In this document: positions 11,072-21,300 of the stretch, in pieces
Position numbering within the stretch: the stretch's first letter is position 1
Layout of the letters: each line of letters opens with the position of its first letter
Assembly (NCBI RefSeq): GCF_001552195.1
Contig: NZ_BCQS01000012.1
Coordinates: 310,001 to 374,000 of the forward strand
Origin: Actinomadura latina NBRC 106108
Lineage (GTDB): Bacteria > Actinomycetota > Actinomycetes > Streptosporangiales > Streptosporangiaceae
Reading direction: 5' to 3'
Length of the DNA: 64,000 nt
The notes under the pieces: generated by a model
What the model was told of the DNA's origin: nothing
The model's input: the letters and a program-made list of their open reading frames with translations, nothing else
Databases searched by the model: none
Made by a program: the position numbers and the translations under genes

Positions 11072-12097
11072 GTGACCGTGACGGAGACGGACACCGGAGA
11101 CCGCGGCAACGCCAAGGCCACGGAACTCCCGGTCGAGCAGCTCAAGGACGCCGTCCGGGAGTTGGGCCAAGCGCTCATGGTGCGGACGCTTGAGAAGGCC
11201 AGCGGCCAGGTGGAGGGCCTGACCCAACGGCTGAACGATGCCGCTGACGACGGTGGAGGGACCGGCTCCAAGATGGCGGCCGCCGGTGTGGGGAAGATCG
11301 CCCAGGGCGGCTCCCCGCTCAAGGCCGGTGTCGCCGCGGGTGTGACCGGCGCGAAGGAGAAGGTGAAGAAGGCCGTGGGCGCCGGGGGCGACGGCGGCAA
11401 GGGCAGGGGCGGCGGCGGTGCCAAGGTGATCAACATCATCGAGGAGTTCGATGTGGGCCTGCCCCGGCGGGTCGCCTACGACCAGTGGACGCAGTTCGCC
11501 GACTTCCCGAGCTTCACCAAGAAGGTCGAGAGCGTCGAGCAGGAGTCCGACGAGAAGATCAACTGGCGTGCGCAGATCTTCCTGTCCCATCGCAGCTGGG
11601 AGTCGACGATCATCGAGCAGGTCCCGGACGAGCGGATCGTCTGGAAGTCCAAGGGCGCCAAGGGCTACGTCGACGGCGCCGTGACGTTCCACGAACTCGC
11701 TCCGACTATGACGCGCGTCCTGATCGTGGCCGAGTACCACCCGGACGGCTTCTTCGAGAAGACCGCGAACCTGTGGCGCGCCCAGGGACGCCGCCTCCGC
11801 CTCGACTTCAAGAACATCAAGCGGCACATGATGACCCAGACCCTTCTGAACCAGGACGACACCGAGGGCTGGCGCGGCGAAATCCGCGACGGCGAGGTCG
11901 TCAAGACCCACGAGGAGGCCCTCCAGCAGGAACAGGAGGGCCAGCAGGACCAGGACGGCCAGGAGCAGGCGGACAAGGCCCCAGACCAGGGTGGCCAGGA
12001 GCAGGATCAGGAGGGCCAGGAGCAGGCGGACCAGCAGGAGGAGGGTCAGGATCAGGCAGACGGCGCCGGAGAGAAGGTCGAGAGCAGCAGTGCCTGA
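11072..12097 (+). CDS. SRPBCC-domain protein resembling gas-vesicle accessory GvpZ
   Basis: About 341 residues. The N-terminal ~115 residues are polar with a low-complexity Gly/Lys stretch. Residues ~120-270 are a polyketide-cyclase/START-like (SRPBCC) domain with VAYDQWTQFADFPSF and VDGAVTFHEL. The last ~70 residues are a Gln/Glu/Asp-rich tail. The whole arrangement matches, from memory, the SRPBCC protein encoded in Streptomyces gvp clusters (gvpZ). No gas-vesicle structural genes lie nearby. The GTG at 11072 follows GAGGAAGCGAA; a GTG at 11078 is also possible. It is the first of three co-directional genes with the repeat protein and an 80-residue protein. The ligand is unknown. Confidence 0.8.
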   Translation: MTVTETDTGDRGNAKATELPVEQLKDAVRELGQALMVRTLEKASGQVEGLTQRLNDAADDGGGTGSKMAAAGVGKIAQGGSPLKAGVAAGVTGAKEKVKKAVGAGGDGGKGRGGGGAKVINIIEEFDVGLPRRVAYDQWTQFADFPSFTKKVESVEQESDEKINWRAQIFLSHRSWESTIIEQVPDERIVWKSKGAKGYVDGAVTFHELAPTMTRVLIVAEYHPDGFFEKTANLWRAQGRRLRLDFKNIKRHMMTQTLLNQDDTEGWRGEIRDGEVVKTHEEALQQEQEGQQDQDGQEQADKAPDQGGQEQDQEGQEQADQQEEGQDQADGAGEKVESSSA

Positions 12098-12194
12098 CCT
12101 CCGCGACCAGGGCGTCGCCGGTGACGTTTCCTCTGGTCGGCGTGGGGTAGCGAGTCGGGACGCGGAGAAGACCGGCCGAGACTCGGGGGGAGCG

Positions 12195-13229
12195 ATGGAC
12201 GGCGGCACGTCTGGCAGGCCAGAGCCCGAGCGGCGGCGGAGCGAGCCGGCTCGTGCGGCGGAGCGTCCGGCCAATGGTGCCGCCCCTCCGCCCGGTCGGC
12301 CGAACTTCCGCGATGGGCCGGACGTGCACCTCGACGTCCCGCAGCTCGAAGTCGAGGAGATCTCCCTGGAGGTGGAGAACCTTGAGGCGCACGTCTCGCT
12401 CGTCGCCCAGGTACTCGACCTGCTCAGGCTGAACGTCGGCGCGGACGTCTTCCTCGGCAGAGTGAAGCTGGAGATCAAGGGAGTCGAGGCACAGGCACAG
12501 CTCGACGTCCGGCTGGACAACGTGGCCGTCATCGTCGACCGAGTGCTGACCACGCTCGACCGCAATCCGGAAATCCTGCAGCACATCGGACGCGGCGTGG
12601 AGGCGGCGGCGCGCGACATCGGCGCCGGAACCGGTACCGCAGTGGGCGAGGTGGGCCGCGGTGCCGGAGGTGCGGTCAAGGACGTGGGCCGTGGCGCCGG
12701 CAGTGCCGTCGAGGACGTGGGCCGCGGCGCCGGCAGTGCTGTCGAGGACGTTGGCCGTGGTGCCGGAGGCGCGGTTGAGGACGTCGGGCGCGGTGCCGGT
12801 GGGGCTGTCGAGAATGTGGGCCGCGGTGCCGGGGGTGCGGTCGACAGCGTCGGTCGGGGAGCCGGAAGTGCCGTCGGCGACGTGGGCGCGGGAACGGGTG
12901 GTGCCGTCCGCGATGTGGGCACGGGGGCCGGGGACGCGGTCAAGGACGTCGGTGCTGGTGCCGGCACGGCAGCCCGCGACCTGGGCGAGAACACCAAAGA
13001 GAAGGTCGAAGACGCAACCGGTGACGGCGAGGACGCAACCGGTGACGGCGAGGAAGCCAATGCGGCCTCCGCACCGGCGGAGGGCGAGCGTAAGGAGGAT
13101 GAGCCAGACACCTCCACTACCGAACAGGAGGAAGAGGCCACCGCACTCCAGGACGCTTTTCACGAGACCGAGGAGTCCGTGCGCGACCTGGGACGGGCGC
13201 TCCTCCGCGTGCTCCGGTCGTCCGGGTGA
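12195..13229 (+). CDS. Repeat protein with gas-vesicle-associated-type N-terminal domain
   Basis: 344 residues, no recognised enzyme motif. Residues ~40-135 form an ordered-looking amphipathic region (VHLDVPQLEVEEISLEVEN, then GRVKLEIKGVEAQAQLDVRL) of a type I recall beside actinomycete gvp-like genes. Residues ~143-263 consist of eleven 11-residue repeats of the form GxGAGxAVxDV. These would make an amphipathic helix like LEA or apolipoprotein repeats. The tail is acidic, with a final helix. The ATG at 12195 follows a G-rich ribosome site (GGGGGGAG). It lies between the SRPBCC gene and the 80-residue gene. A structural or membrane-coating role is inference only. Confidence 0.7.
   Translation: MDGGTSGRPEPERRRSEPARAAERPANGAAPPPGRPNFRDGPDVHLDVPQLEVEEISLEVENLEAHVSLVAQVLDLLRLNVGADVFLGRVKLEIKGVEAQAQLDVRLDNVAVIVDRVLTTLDRNPEILQHIGRGVEAAARDIGAGTGTAVGEVGRGAGGAVKDVGRGAGSAVEDVGRGAGSAVEDVGRGAGGAVEDVGRGAGGAVENVGRGAGGAVDSVGRGAGSAVGDVGAGTGGAVRDVGTGAGDAVKDVGAGAGTAARDLGENTKEKVEDATGDGEDATGDGEEANAASAPAEGERKEDEPDTSTTEQEEEATALQDAFHETEESVRDLGRALLRVLRSSG
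12621..12983 (+). repeat. Eleven 33-bp coding repeats
   Basis: Eleven consecutive 33-bp units encode 11-residue repeats. The central units are the most alike and the outer ones diverge, as expected of expansion by unequal exchange. Confidence 0.85.
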
Positions 13230-13241
13230 GGAGGCACCGCC

Positions 13242-13484
13242 ATGGACCATGATGAGCAACTGCCGGTGGACATCCGCTTCTCGGCCAAGATAAAGGCCGA
13301 CGAACTCCGCTTCGACGTCGCACCTGAAAACTCGGTGGTGTTCACCGGTGACGCCGCGGACGACTCCACGTCCGGAAGCAAACGAACCAATCTGCCGGAC
13401 GAGGTCGAAGAGAACGTCACCTACCGCGACGTCCACATCGACTACCTCATCGAAGCGAAACTACTTCCCGAAGCACCGGGCTGA
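13242..13484 (+). CDS. Small conserved-looking protein, function unknown
   Basis: 80 residues, soluble, acidic, with no motif I recognise. A good ribosome site (GAGGAGGC) precedes the ATG and the gene follows the repeat protein after 12 nt, so it is probably the last gene of that operon. Alternating hydrophobic residues (VDIRFSAKIKADELRFDV, VHIDYLIEAKLL) suggest a mostly beta fold. It converges on mcrC, with 31 nt between the stops. Confidence 0.65.
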   Translation: MDHDEQLPVDIRFSAKIKADELRFDVAPENSVVFTGDAADDSTSGSKRTNLPDEVEENVTYRDVHIDYLIEAKLLPEAPG

Positions 13485-13515
13485 ATTCAGGGGCAAGTCC
13501 GCCGTGACCAGTGCC

Positions 13516-14844
13516 TCAGCGGTGACCGAGCACGTTGACCACTCGGCCGTTAGGGTCGCGGACGAAGAAACAAGGCCCGGCAGCCGCAGGCAGCAGATTA
13601 CGCAACTCGTCGAACAGCGTCTGCCGGGCATCGGCCTGCCGCAGCACCTTCGGAACGTTGACCGCCACATAAGTCACCCGCGCCGCAACGTCCCCATCGT
13701 GGCGGTGCAGGCTGACCGTCCTCGCCTGCATGTCACGGTCGGCGGCATAGACGATGAACGCTGTCGGCGGCTCCTCCGAGCGGCTGGTGGCCTGCGCGTA
13801 CACAAAGCTCTGGTACAAGTCAGAGGTCGCGACCTTCTTTTCCGCGTAGAGCTTGTACTTGGCGTCCACGGACCATAGCCGGGACTTCGCCCCGTGCCCC
13901 CGGACCAATTGCACGTCCGGCTGTATCGACGTGTAGGAAGCAGTCTCCCCGCGCACGGCTCCGGGCAGAGACTCCTGCGCGCGGACGGCGACATCGGATC
14001 CCGTGAAGGCGTCTCGCAGCAGCCGTGTGACGAAGTCCTCGAACAGCCGATTCATGTCGATCATGAAGGCGTGGGACGTGCCGCCGGAGGTCGCGTACAG
14101 GCCGGCGAACGATGTTCCTCCCAGCAGCATCAGGGCCCACCGGTGCGCGGTGCGGTAGTGCTCGTTCCCGCGGTCGTAGGTGAGGCGGTCCGCGGCCGCG
14201 CGGGCGTCGAAGCCGCCGAGCGTGCAAGCCGCATCGAAGTCGGCGGCGAGATGCCTGGCGCGGTTCCGCACGTCGGGGTTCCCGCAAGTGTGCGCGGCGA
14301 CCCGCAGGGCCGCCGCGCACAGCCGGTTGTCGAGGATGTCGGCGCTCCGCTCGTCGTACCGGCACTCCAGTCGGTCGAGCATCCCGAACCGCCGCATCAC
14401 CTGCCGGTCCGCCAGCAGCCGCCCCCGGACGACCGGCAGCGCCTCCTCACGCCGCAGATAGTCGCGCCGCAACCCATGCCGAAGCAGCCTGTCGCACTCC
14501 TGCGTGAGCAGCAGGCAGACGAGGTCGCGTAGGTGAAGCCCGCTACCGAGCCGATGAAGAAGCGGCAGATCGCGCAGTGAGTCCAACCCGGCGGCATAGT
14601 CGAGCATCTGCAGCACACCGAGGTCGGAGCCCACCAGCTTCGGCCGGACGTGTATGGACGCGCATTCCAGCTCGACCACACCTACATGCGACCCGGCCTC
14701 GATCTCAAGCGTGTCGCCCTGCAGCCAGCGCAGCGTGACCCGCTTCGACACCTCCTCGGACTCGGCCACGGCGAGGTCGGCCGGGCCGGGCCGGACACCC
14801 CGCACCCGGCGCCGCCCGTACTCGTCCAGCTCGATCGGCTCCAC
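13516..14844 (-). CDS. mcrC: McrC, nuclease subunit of type IV McrBC restriction
   Basis: 442 residues. The C-terminal part carries a PD-(D/E)XK active site, read as QPDVQLV followed by SVDAKYKLY (Asp ... Asp-x-Lys). McrC docks on the McrB AAA+ hexamer and cuts DNA bearing modified cytosines. The GTG start shares its first base with the McrB stop (TAGTG at 14844), so the subunits are translationally coupled. It belongs to the defence island that includes DISARM. Specificity for a given modification cannot be read from sequence. Confidence 0.92.
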   Translation of the reverse strand: MEPIELDEYGRRRVRGVRPGPADLAVAESEEVSKRVTLRWLQGDTLEIEAGSHVGVVELECASIHVRPKLVGSDLGVLQMLDYAAGLDSLRDLPLLHRLGSGLHLRDLVCLLLTQECDRLLRHGLRRDYLRREEALPVVRGRLLADRQVMRRFGMLDRLECRYDERSADILDNRLCAAALRVAAHTCGNPDVRNRARHLAADFDAACTLGGFDARAAADRLTYDRGNEHYRTAHRWALMLLGGTSFAGLYATSGGTSHAFMIDMNRLFEDFVTRLLRDAFTGSDVAVRAQESLPGAVRGETASYTSIQPDVQLVRGHGAKSRLWSVDAKYKLYAEKKVATSDLYQSFVYAQATSRSEEPPTAFIVYAADRDMQARTVSLHRHDGDVAARVTYVAVNVPKVLRQADARQTLFDELRNLLPAAAGPCFFVRDPNGRVVNVLGHR

Positions 14845-17309
14845 TATTCGCCCGCGTTCGCCTGGAGTTCCGTGGAAAGGGCCTCGACGAGCCGCTCGTC
14901 GCTCAGCCCGGCGACGGTGTGCGCCTGCACGTCCACGATCTCCTGCCCGAGGAACCGGGACAGCATCGAATAGTCGTCATAGGCGTACTCCTGGAGCAAT
15001 GGCATCACCTCGGTGCGGACGATGGCCGCGAGCTCGGCCTCGCTGTCCACCGGTTCCCCGCCCGGCATGAAGAACGAGTGCCCGATCTGCCGTTCCCGCC
15101 CCAGCTCTTTGACGACCCGGCGGTTGAGTTCCCGAAGCAGCAACCCGAGATCCACCTCCCCGACCTTCTGCCCGTCGAGGACGTCGGTGTCGGGCAGCAG
15201 CTCATGGAACGCGAAACGGCGCCGCAGCGCGGAGTCGAGCAGCCGGATGCTGCGGTCCGCAGTGTTCATCGTCCCCAGGAGGTAGACGTTGGACGGCACA
15301 GCGAAGCGCTTGCCGGACGGCAGCGTGACTTGCATGCCCCGCTTGTCCGGCTCCAGCAGCGTGATCAGTTCCCCGAGGATCTTCGGGATGTCGCCCCGGT
15401 TGATCTCGTCGATCAGCAGCAGGTACGGCCGTTCGGGGTTTGCCGCGGCGGTCTCACACACCCGCTTGAATACCCCGTCCCGCAGCACCAGCCGCAGCCC
15501 GCCGCCACCGTCCTCGTCCGGACGGAATCCTTCGATGAAGTCCTCGTATCCGTATGCGGGATGGAACGTCACCTGCGTCAGGGATCCGGCCTTGTGGAAG
15601 CTTTCCAAGGCACGCCGGAACCCGGCTGTGCCGTATTCGGCGAGCGTCTCCACCTTCATGTCCGGCATCTGGGTCGAGAGCCACCAGAGCGCGAAGCGCA
15701 GGCTCGTGTACGTCTTCCCGGTTCCAGGCGGCCCGTACAAGACGACCTGTCCCTTGCGTGCGAGAAGCCCGGCGATCTCGGTGAACAGCGAGTCCGCGGG
15801 GACGATCCTGTTCTCGGGTCGATCGTCGCCCCCGGACGGCTGCAGGGATTTCCACAGCTCCGCCGAGACTTTGGCGACGGTGACCGTGCCCCATGACTTC
15901 TGCGGTTTGGCCAGCGTCTGCGCGTAATCGGTGTCCCAGTCGACGGAGACGGTGTGCTGGAAGGCCGTGCGTTCGTCACGCCACCTGTAGCCTTCCTCGG
16001 TCACCGTCCCGACCCCGAGGACCTCCTTGGTGCCCTTGTTGGCCACGACCAGGTCACCCGGTCTCAACTGGTACAGCCGCCACACCTCGTTGGCCTTCGC
16101 TGAAATCTTGCTCCTATTGCCTTTGTACTCGCTGGAGTAGGCCTCCTCGAATGCCGTACGGAATTCTTCCTCCGAGTTGTACTCGCTCAGGTCCCCGACG
16201 TCTTCCCAGCCGACGCAGATGTACCCGTCCGCGAGGCACTCGTCCCAATACTTGGCGTTCTCACCAGGCGCGATCTTGAGAATTGTCCGGGTGGGCGGAC
16301 GAGGGTCGGCCCACCCGTACAGGAATCTCCCGATCTCGTAGGGGTGCCATCCGTCGAAGCGCCCGTCGTCATCGATCACCTGCTTGAGCCGCTCGTGTGC
16401 GGCGAACGCGTCCAGGTTGGACTTCTCTCCGGACAGATGGAAGACGAACGCGCGCACATGGTCGCGGCTTGTGACCGGGATGAGGGTGCCGGGAAAGTAG
16501 CAGGAGATCGCCTTGGCCGTCAGCGCCGGCGCTGGGCGGATCGAGTCGATGGTGTCGATTTCGCTGAGCCGTCCAGCCTGGATGGTCTCAAATGCCTCGA
16601 CAAAGCCCGCCCTCACGTTCTCCCAGGCGCTCTGCTCATCGCCGTACTCGGAGGGGTATCTCCATACGCCCTCCTTCTTACGCCGAAAGATGATGTGCTT
16701 GGCGGCGCTCCCGCCTCTCATGCTGCACAGCCCAAGTGTGCCGAACTCCATGCGGTGGCAGAAGGAATCCTGGTAAACGTCCGTCCCCAGCGCATACCGT
16801 TCCAGGGGCATGGTCGGCCAGGCGTCCAAGGGGAAGTCGCGCACCACCTGTGAGATCTCTGCGTCCGCCTCGGCGATGACGGTCGCAAGGTCGGAGCGGT
16901 CGAACTCGGCGAGGGCCGTCGACAGCGGCTTGGCGGGCGTTGCGACACCGCCAACGCTCGGGAGCGGGACGAGTGTGCATGTCTGGCAGACCTTGGAGAT
17001 CGGGCGGCCCGCACCGTTGCGCAGGCCGGCCGCCTCCGCGAACGCCTGCCGCCCCCGCACGTCGTCCGCTGGGGCGGTTTCCGAGAGCCGCCGCCACAGG
17101 TTCCGATCCGGATCGGGATAGATCTTCCACCCGTTCTCGTATCCGACCATGTGCGTGCAGGTCCGGCTGTGATGGAGAGCCGTCCCGTCGCTCGCTGGGC
17201 AGATCACCTCGCCGGACGAGGAGGTCAGCTCATAGGACTGCCCGTCGTAGTGGACGATGCGGCGCCCGTCAGGGGTCTCGTTGATGGTGACGCTCAGCCC
17301 GGTACCCAT
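14844..17309 (-). CDS. mcrB: McrB, GTPase/AAA+ subunit with EVE-like recognition region
   Basis: 821 residues. The C-terminal motor (from ~490) shows Walker A GPPGTGKT near 523, Walker B LLLIDEINRGDIPKILGEL near 630, sensor GTMNTADRSIRLLDSALRRR, the standard McrB set. The N-terminal half is not the classical McrB domain. Residues ~345-445 look like an EVE/PUA-type fold (ILKIAPGENAKYWDEC, GYICVGWEDVGD, RPGDLVVANKG), a family known to read modified bases. The first ~130 residues contain Cys/His pairs (HHSRTCTH, CQTCTLV) that may bind zinc. It is followed by mcrC. The promoter must lie in the 79-nt gap before 17389 or beyond. Confidence 0.92.
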   Translation of the reverse strand: MGTGLSVTINETPDGRRIVHYDGQSYELTSSSGEVICPASDGTALHHSRTCTHMVGYENGWKIYPDPDRNLWRRLSETAPADDVRGRQAFAEAAGLRNGAGRPISKVCQTCTLVPLPSVGGVATPAKPLSTALAEFDRSDLATVIAEADAEISQVVRDFPLDAWPTMPLERYALGTDVYQDSFCHRMEFGTLGLCSMRGGSAAKHIIFRRKKEGVWRYPSEYGDEQSAWENVRAGFVEAFETIQAGRLSEIDTIDSIRPAPALTAKAISCYFPGTLIPVTSRDHVRAFVFHLSGEKSNLDAFAAHERLKQVIDDDGRFDGWHPYEIGRFLYGWADPRPPTRTILKIAPGENAKYWDECLADGYICVGWEDVGDLSEYNSEEEFRTAFEEAYSSEYKGNRSKISAKANEVWRLYQLRPGDLVVANKGTKEVLGVGTVTEEGYRWRDERTAFQHTVSVDWDTDYAQTLAKPQKSWGTVTVAKVSAELWKSLQPSGGDDRPENRIVPADSLFTEIAGLLARKGQVVLYGPPGTGKTYTSLRFALWWLSTQMPDMKVETLAEYGTAGFRRALESFHKAGSLTQVTFHPAYGYEDFIEGFRPDEDGGGGLRLVLRDGVFKRVCETAAANPERPYLLLIDEINRGDIPKILGELITLLEPDKRGMQVTLPSGKRFAVPSNVYLLGTMNTADRSIRLLDSALRRRFAFHELLPDTDVLDGQKVGEVDLGLLLRELNRRVVKELGRERQIGHSFFMPGGEPVDSEAELAAIVRTEVMPLLQEYAYDDYSMLSRFLGQEIVDVQAHTVAGLSDERLVEALSTELQANAGE

Positions 17310-17388
17310 ACTCCATTGGTAGCGGCATGAAGCCGGGTGACTTCAACCCGTGCATGGATTTCGTGACCGACTTGCGACACTCCCTGAG

Positions 17389-18012
17389 TTAGGCGTTGTG
17401 TTCGACGGTGCTCATGTCTCCGGTCGCGGGGGTACCTGCGGCGAGCGCGTAGCGCAGGTACACGGTGCCCTTCGGGCCTGCCGCAGGCGGTTCGAGGAGT
17501 GTGACGTTCGTGGGCACCGCGCCATTGTCGAACACCTTCTTCCCGACGCCGAGCACGATCGGGTGCACCCAGAGGTCGAGGCGGTCGAAGAGCTTCTCGC
17601 GCAGGAGGGTCTGCACCAGGTTCAGGCTCCCGACGACCTTCACGTGCTCGTGCCGGTCCCGGATCTCGCGCACCGCGCCGGCCAGATCCGGGCCGAGCTG
17701 CGTGGACCCGGCCCACGGGAGGTCGGGCTTGCCGCGGGATGCCACGTACTTCGGGACGCTGTTGAACAGCGTGGCGATCTCGCCGTCCTCCTGGTGCGGC
17801 CAGTAGCCGGCGAAGATGTCATACGTCCGCCGGCCGAGCAGCAGGGCGTCCGTTCCGTCGTACGCGGCACTGATCTGCGCCCCGGCGACCTCGTCCAGCA
17901 GGGGGGCCTGCCAGCCGCCGAACGGGAACCCCTCCGGGTCCTCGTCGGGGCCGCCGGGTGCCTGCCCGACGAGGTCGAGGGTGGTGAACAGTTCGATGTG
18001 GATGAGACCCAT
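17389..18012 (-). CDS. Dihydrofolate reductase-family (RibD C-terminal) protein
   Basis: 207 residues starting at the ATG 18012, which follows GGGGAGAAGG. Contains the reductase fold signatures LLLGRRTYDIFAGYWP and HVKVVGSLNLVQTLL plus a C-terminal LDLWVHPIVLGVGKKVF, typical of the many stand-alone RibD-C proteins in actinomycetes. NADPH-dependent reduction is expected; the substrate is unknown. It lies between McrBC and DISARM, pointing away from drmD, and is probably a bystander. Confidence 0.88.
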   Translation of the reverse strand: MGLIHIELFTTLDLVGQAPGGPDEDPEGFPFGGWQAPLLDEVAGAQISAAYDGTDALLLGRRTYDIFAGYWPHQEDGEIATLFNSVPKYVASRGKPDLPWAGSTQLGPDLAGAVREIRDRHEHVKVVGSLNLVQTLLREKLFDRLDLWVHPIVLGVGKKVFDNGAVPTNVTLLEPPAAGPKGTVYLRYALAAGTPATGDMSTVEHNA

Positions 18013-18369
18013 GTCCTTCTCCCCGATGAGTCGGTTGTCTCGGTCGGAAGATAGACCTGCGGGCGTCGGCAGACTCATCGCCGCGACGCCACCAGGCTTC
18101 CCCGCCTCATGCGCCTCCCGCAGTAGCCGCCGGGTCGGCCGGCTCCTCCGGTCGGTACCGTCCGCGAAAGCCCCGGCGCCGTCCTCACATGACCGCATCC
18201 GGCCGATGTGTACGGACTACACGAGATGTCTGTCCGTTGATGCGATATATCCAGATGCCGTACGGTGGCTCGACCGCATCGGCCGGATCGGGACGACGCT
18301 CGGCGTGGCCCTCACCCCCCCTGTGCTAACAAGTAGCAGCAGCTCATGACCCACTGAAGGAGACCCGCG
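18013..18369. promoter_or_regulatory. Divergent intergenic region upstream of drmD with GTGTA-N5-TACAC palindrome
   Basis: A 357-nt region with no gene. It holds a 15-bp palindrome (GTGTA 18208-18212, TACAC 18218-18222) and, 14 nt further on, a promoter-like TTGATG (18237-18242) with an 18-bp spacer to TACGGT (18261-18266). The same palindrome architecture occurs before drmA at 36389-36403. An imperfect direct repeat beginning GACCGCATC occurs at 18191 and 18272. The rest shows nothing recognisable. Confidence 0.55.
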
Positions 18370-21300
18370 GTGCCGTCGACTGTGACCGATGAGCGTCCCG
18401 TGCCCGGTGCCCTTGTGCAGGTGCGGGGGCAGCGCTGGGTCGTGAGCACCATCGATGAGCAGCAGAAGAGCACCCTCGTCACCCTCCAGTCCGTCGAGGA
18501 CGGACGTTACGGGGACACGCTCTCCGTCATTTGGGAGGTCGAGCCGGGCCGCCGCACACTCCCGTCCGGTTCCCTCCCAGAGGTCGGCCAGGGCAAGTTC
18601 GACTCCCCGGAGCGCCTCGCCGCGTTCCTGGACGCGGTCCGCTGGGGCGCGGTCGCGTCCGCCGACGTCAAGACGCTCCAGGCTCCGTTTCGTTCCGGTG
18701 TCGCCATCGAGGACTACCAGCTCGAACCGGTCGCCCGCGCGCTCGACGCGCCCCGCGTCAACCTCCTCCTCGCCGATGACGTCGGCCTCGGCAAGACGAT
18801 CGAGGCGGGCCTGGTCGCGCAGGAGCTCCTGCTCCGCCAGCGCGGCCGCAAGATCCTCATCGTGTGCCCGGCCGGCCTGACGGTGAAGTGGCGGGACGAG
18901 ATGGCCGAGAAGTTCGGCCTCGACTTCACCATCATCGATTCCGCGCGCTGCGCCGAGGTCCGCCGGACGCACGGCAGCGCCGCGAACCCGTTCGAGGTCT
19001 ACCCGCACGCGATCGTGTCGCTGCCGTGGTTGCGGGGAGCGAAGGCGCAGCGGCTCTTGGACGAGGTCCTCCCGGCTGGAGGCCCGACCTACCCGCGCAC
19101 GTTCGATCTCCTCATCCTGGACGAGGCGCACCACGTCGCCCCCGCCGCGCCCAAGCAGATCTACGCGATCGACTCGCAGCAGACGAAGCTCATCAGACGC
19201 CTCGCGCAGCACTTCACGCACCGCCTGTTCCTGTCGGCCACCCCCCACAACGGCTACCAGGCGAGCTTCACCGCGCTCCTCGAAATCCTTGACGACCAGC
19301 GCTTCGCGCGCGGCGTGAAGCCCGACGACTCCGCCGTCAGGGACACGGTCGTCCGCCGCCTGAAAAGCCAGATCATCGAGGGCGGCAGCCCCCGCTTCAA
19401 GGAGCGCGACGCCCGCGAGATCCCGGTCGCCTACCCCGACGACGAGCGCGAGATCCACCGGTTGCTCCAGGAGTTCGCGCAGGCCCGCCGCAGGCGCCTG
19501 AACCAGACCCGCGGGCGCAAGGCCGCCGACCTGGTGACGCTGCTGCTGAAGAAGCGCCTGTTCTCCAGCCCGGCCGCGTTCGCGCACACCGTCGCCGCCT
19601 ACATGGAGACGCTCAGGTCGAAGTCGCGGCACGGCCTCCCGCCCGAGGACGAGTGGCTGGAGGATTTCTTCGACGACGTCGCCACCCTCGATGACGAGTC
19701 CCTGGACGAGGCGGAGTCCGACGCCCTCACCCTCACCACCCCGCTCGTCGAGACGAGGGACGACGAGCTGGCTCTTCTGCAGCGCATGCACGACTGGGCG
19801 GCGGCGCACGAGGCGCAGCCGGACGCGAAGGCCCTCAAGCTCATCGAGTACCTGAAGTCGGTCTGCCGCCCCGGCCGCGACTGGACGAACGAGCGCGTCA
19901 TCGTCTTCACCGAGTACCGCGACACCAAGGACTGGCTCCGCGAACTCCTCCGCGCCCAGGGCCTCGGCGGCGACCGCGTCGCGGAGCTCGACGGCGCGAT
20001 GAACACCGATGACCGCGAGAAGCTGCGGCTCGCGTTCCAGAAGGCGCCGCACGAGCATCCGGTCCGGATCCTGCTCGCCACGGACGCCGCCAGCGAGGGC
20101 ATCGACCTGCAGAACCACTGCCACCGGCTCGTCAACTACGACATTCCGTTCAACCCGAACAAGCTGGAGCAGCGGATCGGCCGCATCGACCGCTACGGCC
20201 AGAAGGAAACCCCCGAGATCCGCCATTTCGTCGGCACCGGCTGGGACAAGGCCGTCGACTCCTACGAGGCCGACCTGGAGTTCCTGTCCCGCGTCGCGAA
20301 GAAGGTCGTGCAGCAGAAGGAGGACCTGGGGTCGGTCAACCCCGTCCTCGCCGACGCCGTCCAGCGCCGCCTCCTCGGCGAGCAGGTCGACGTGGACGCC
20401 GAGACGGCCAGGGCCGCGAAGAAGGAACGGGTCCCGTCCGAGTCCAACGTCGGTGACCAGGTCCGCAAGCTCCGCGACAACCTGGACGAGACGGTCAGCG
20501 CACTCCGCATCACCCCGAACGGCGTGAAGCGCGTCGTCGACACGGCGCTCGCACTGGCCCGCCAGCAGCCGCTGAAGAAGGCCGTCGACCCCGACGACGG
20601 CGTCTATGACGTGCCCGTCCTCACCGGGTCGTGGGAGCGCGCGTCCGCCGGGCTGCTCGAGAAGCTGCCGCCGGACGGCCGGCCGCCCCGCCAGCTCCCC
20701 GTCACCTTCAGCCAGCAGACGGCGAAGGACCGGGACGATGTCGTCCTCGCCCACCTCGGGCATCCGCTCGTCGCGATGTCGACGCGGCTGCTGCGCGCCG
20801 CCGTGTCCAACGACCGCATCGACCTGAACCGTGTCACGGCCGTCGTCAGCGACGACCCGGAGCTGGAGACGACGCTCGTCGCCGCGTTCTCCCGGTTCGT
20901 GCTCGTCGGCGCGGACGGCGTCCGCCTCCACGAGGAGGTCCTGTACGCGGGCGGCTGGGCCCCGGACGGCGGACGGTTCCGCCGCCTGGAGAACCTCACC
21001 CGCCTCGGCGGTTTCCTCGACGGCGCCCTCACCGCCGGAACGTCGGCGACTCCGCGCATCCAGGCCCGCCTCGCCGAGCGGTTCGAGTCGCTGCGCCCCG
21101 GCCTCGAAGCCGCGATCAAGTGGCGGGCGGACACCCGGCACGAGTCCCTGGCCCGCCGCCTCGACCAGCGCCGCGAGGCCGAGTCGCGCCGCATCACCGC
21201 CAACATCGAGCAGTTCGCCGAGAGTCTCCGCGGCCAGCTCGCCCTGGGCGACGAGGCGGACGCGATGTTCTCCATGATCGAGGCGCGCAGCCGCGAGGAG

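Noticed and set aside
12621..12983. 33-bp repeats as a possible CRISPR or DNA-level array
   Set aside because: No spacers; the units are continuous, in frame and code for a regular protein repeat.
18191..18300. Imperfect GACCGCATC direct repeats as attachment sites
   Set aside because: Short, imperfect, no integrase or tRNA nearby.
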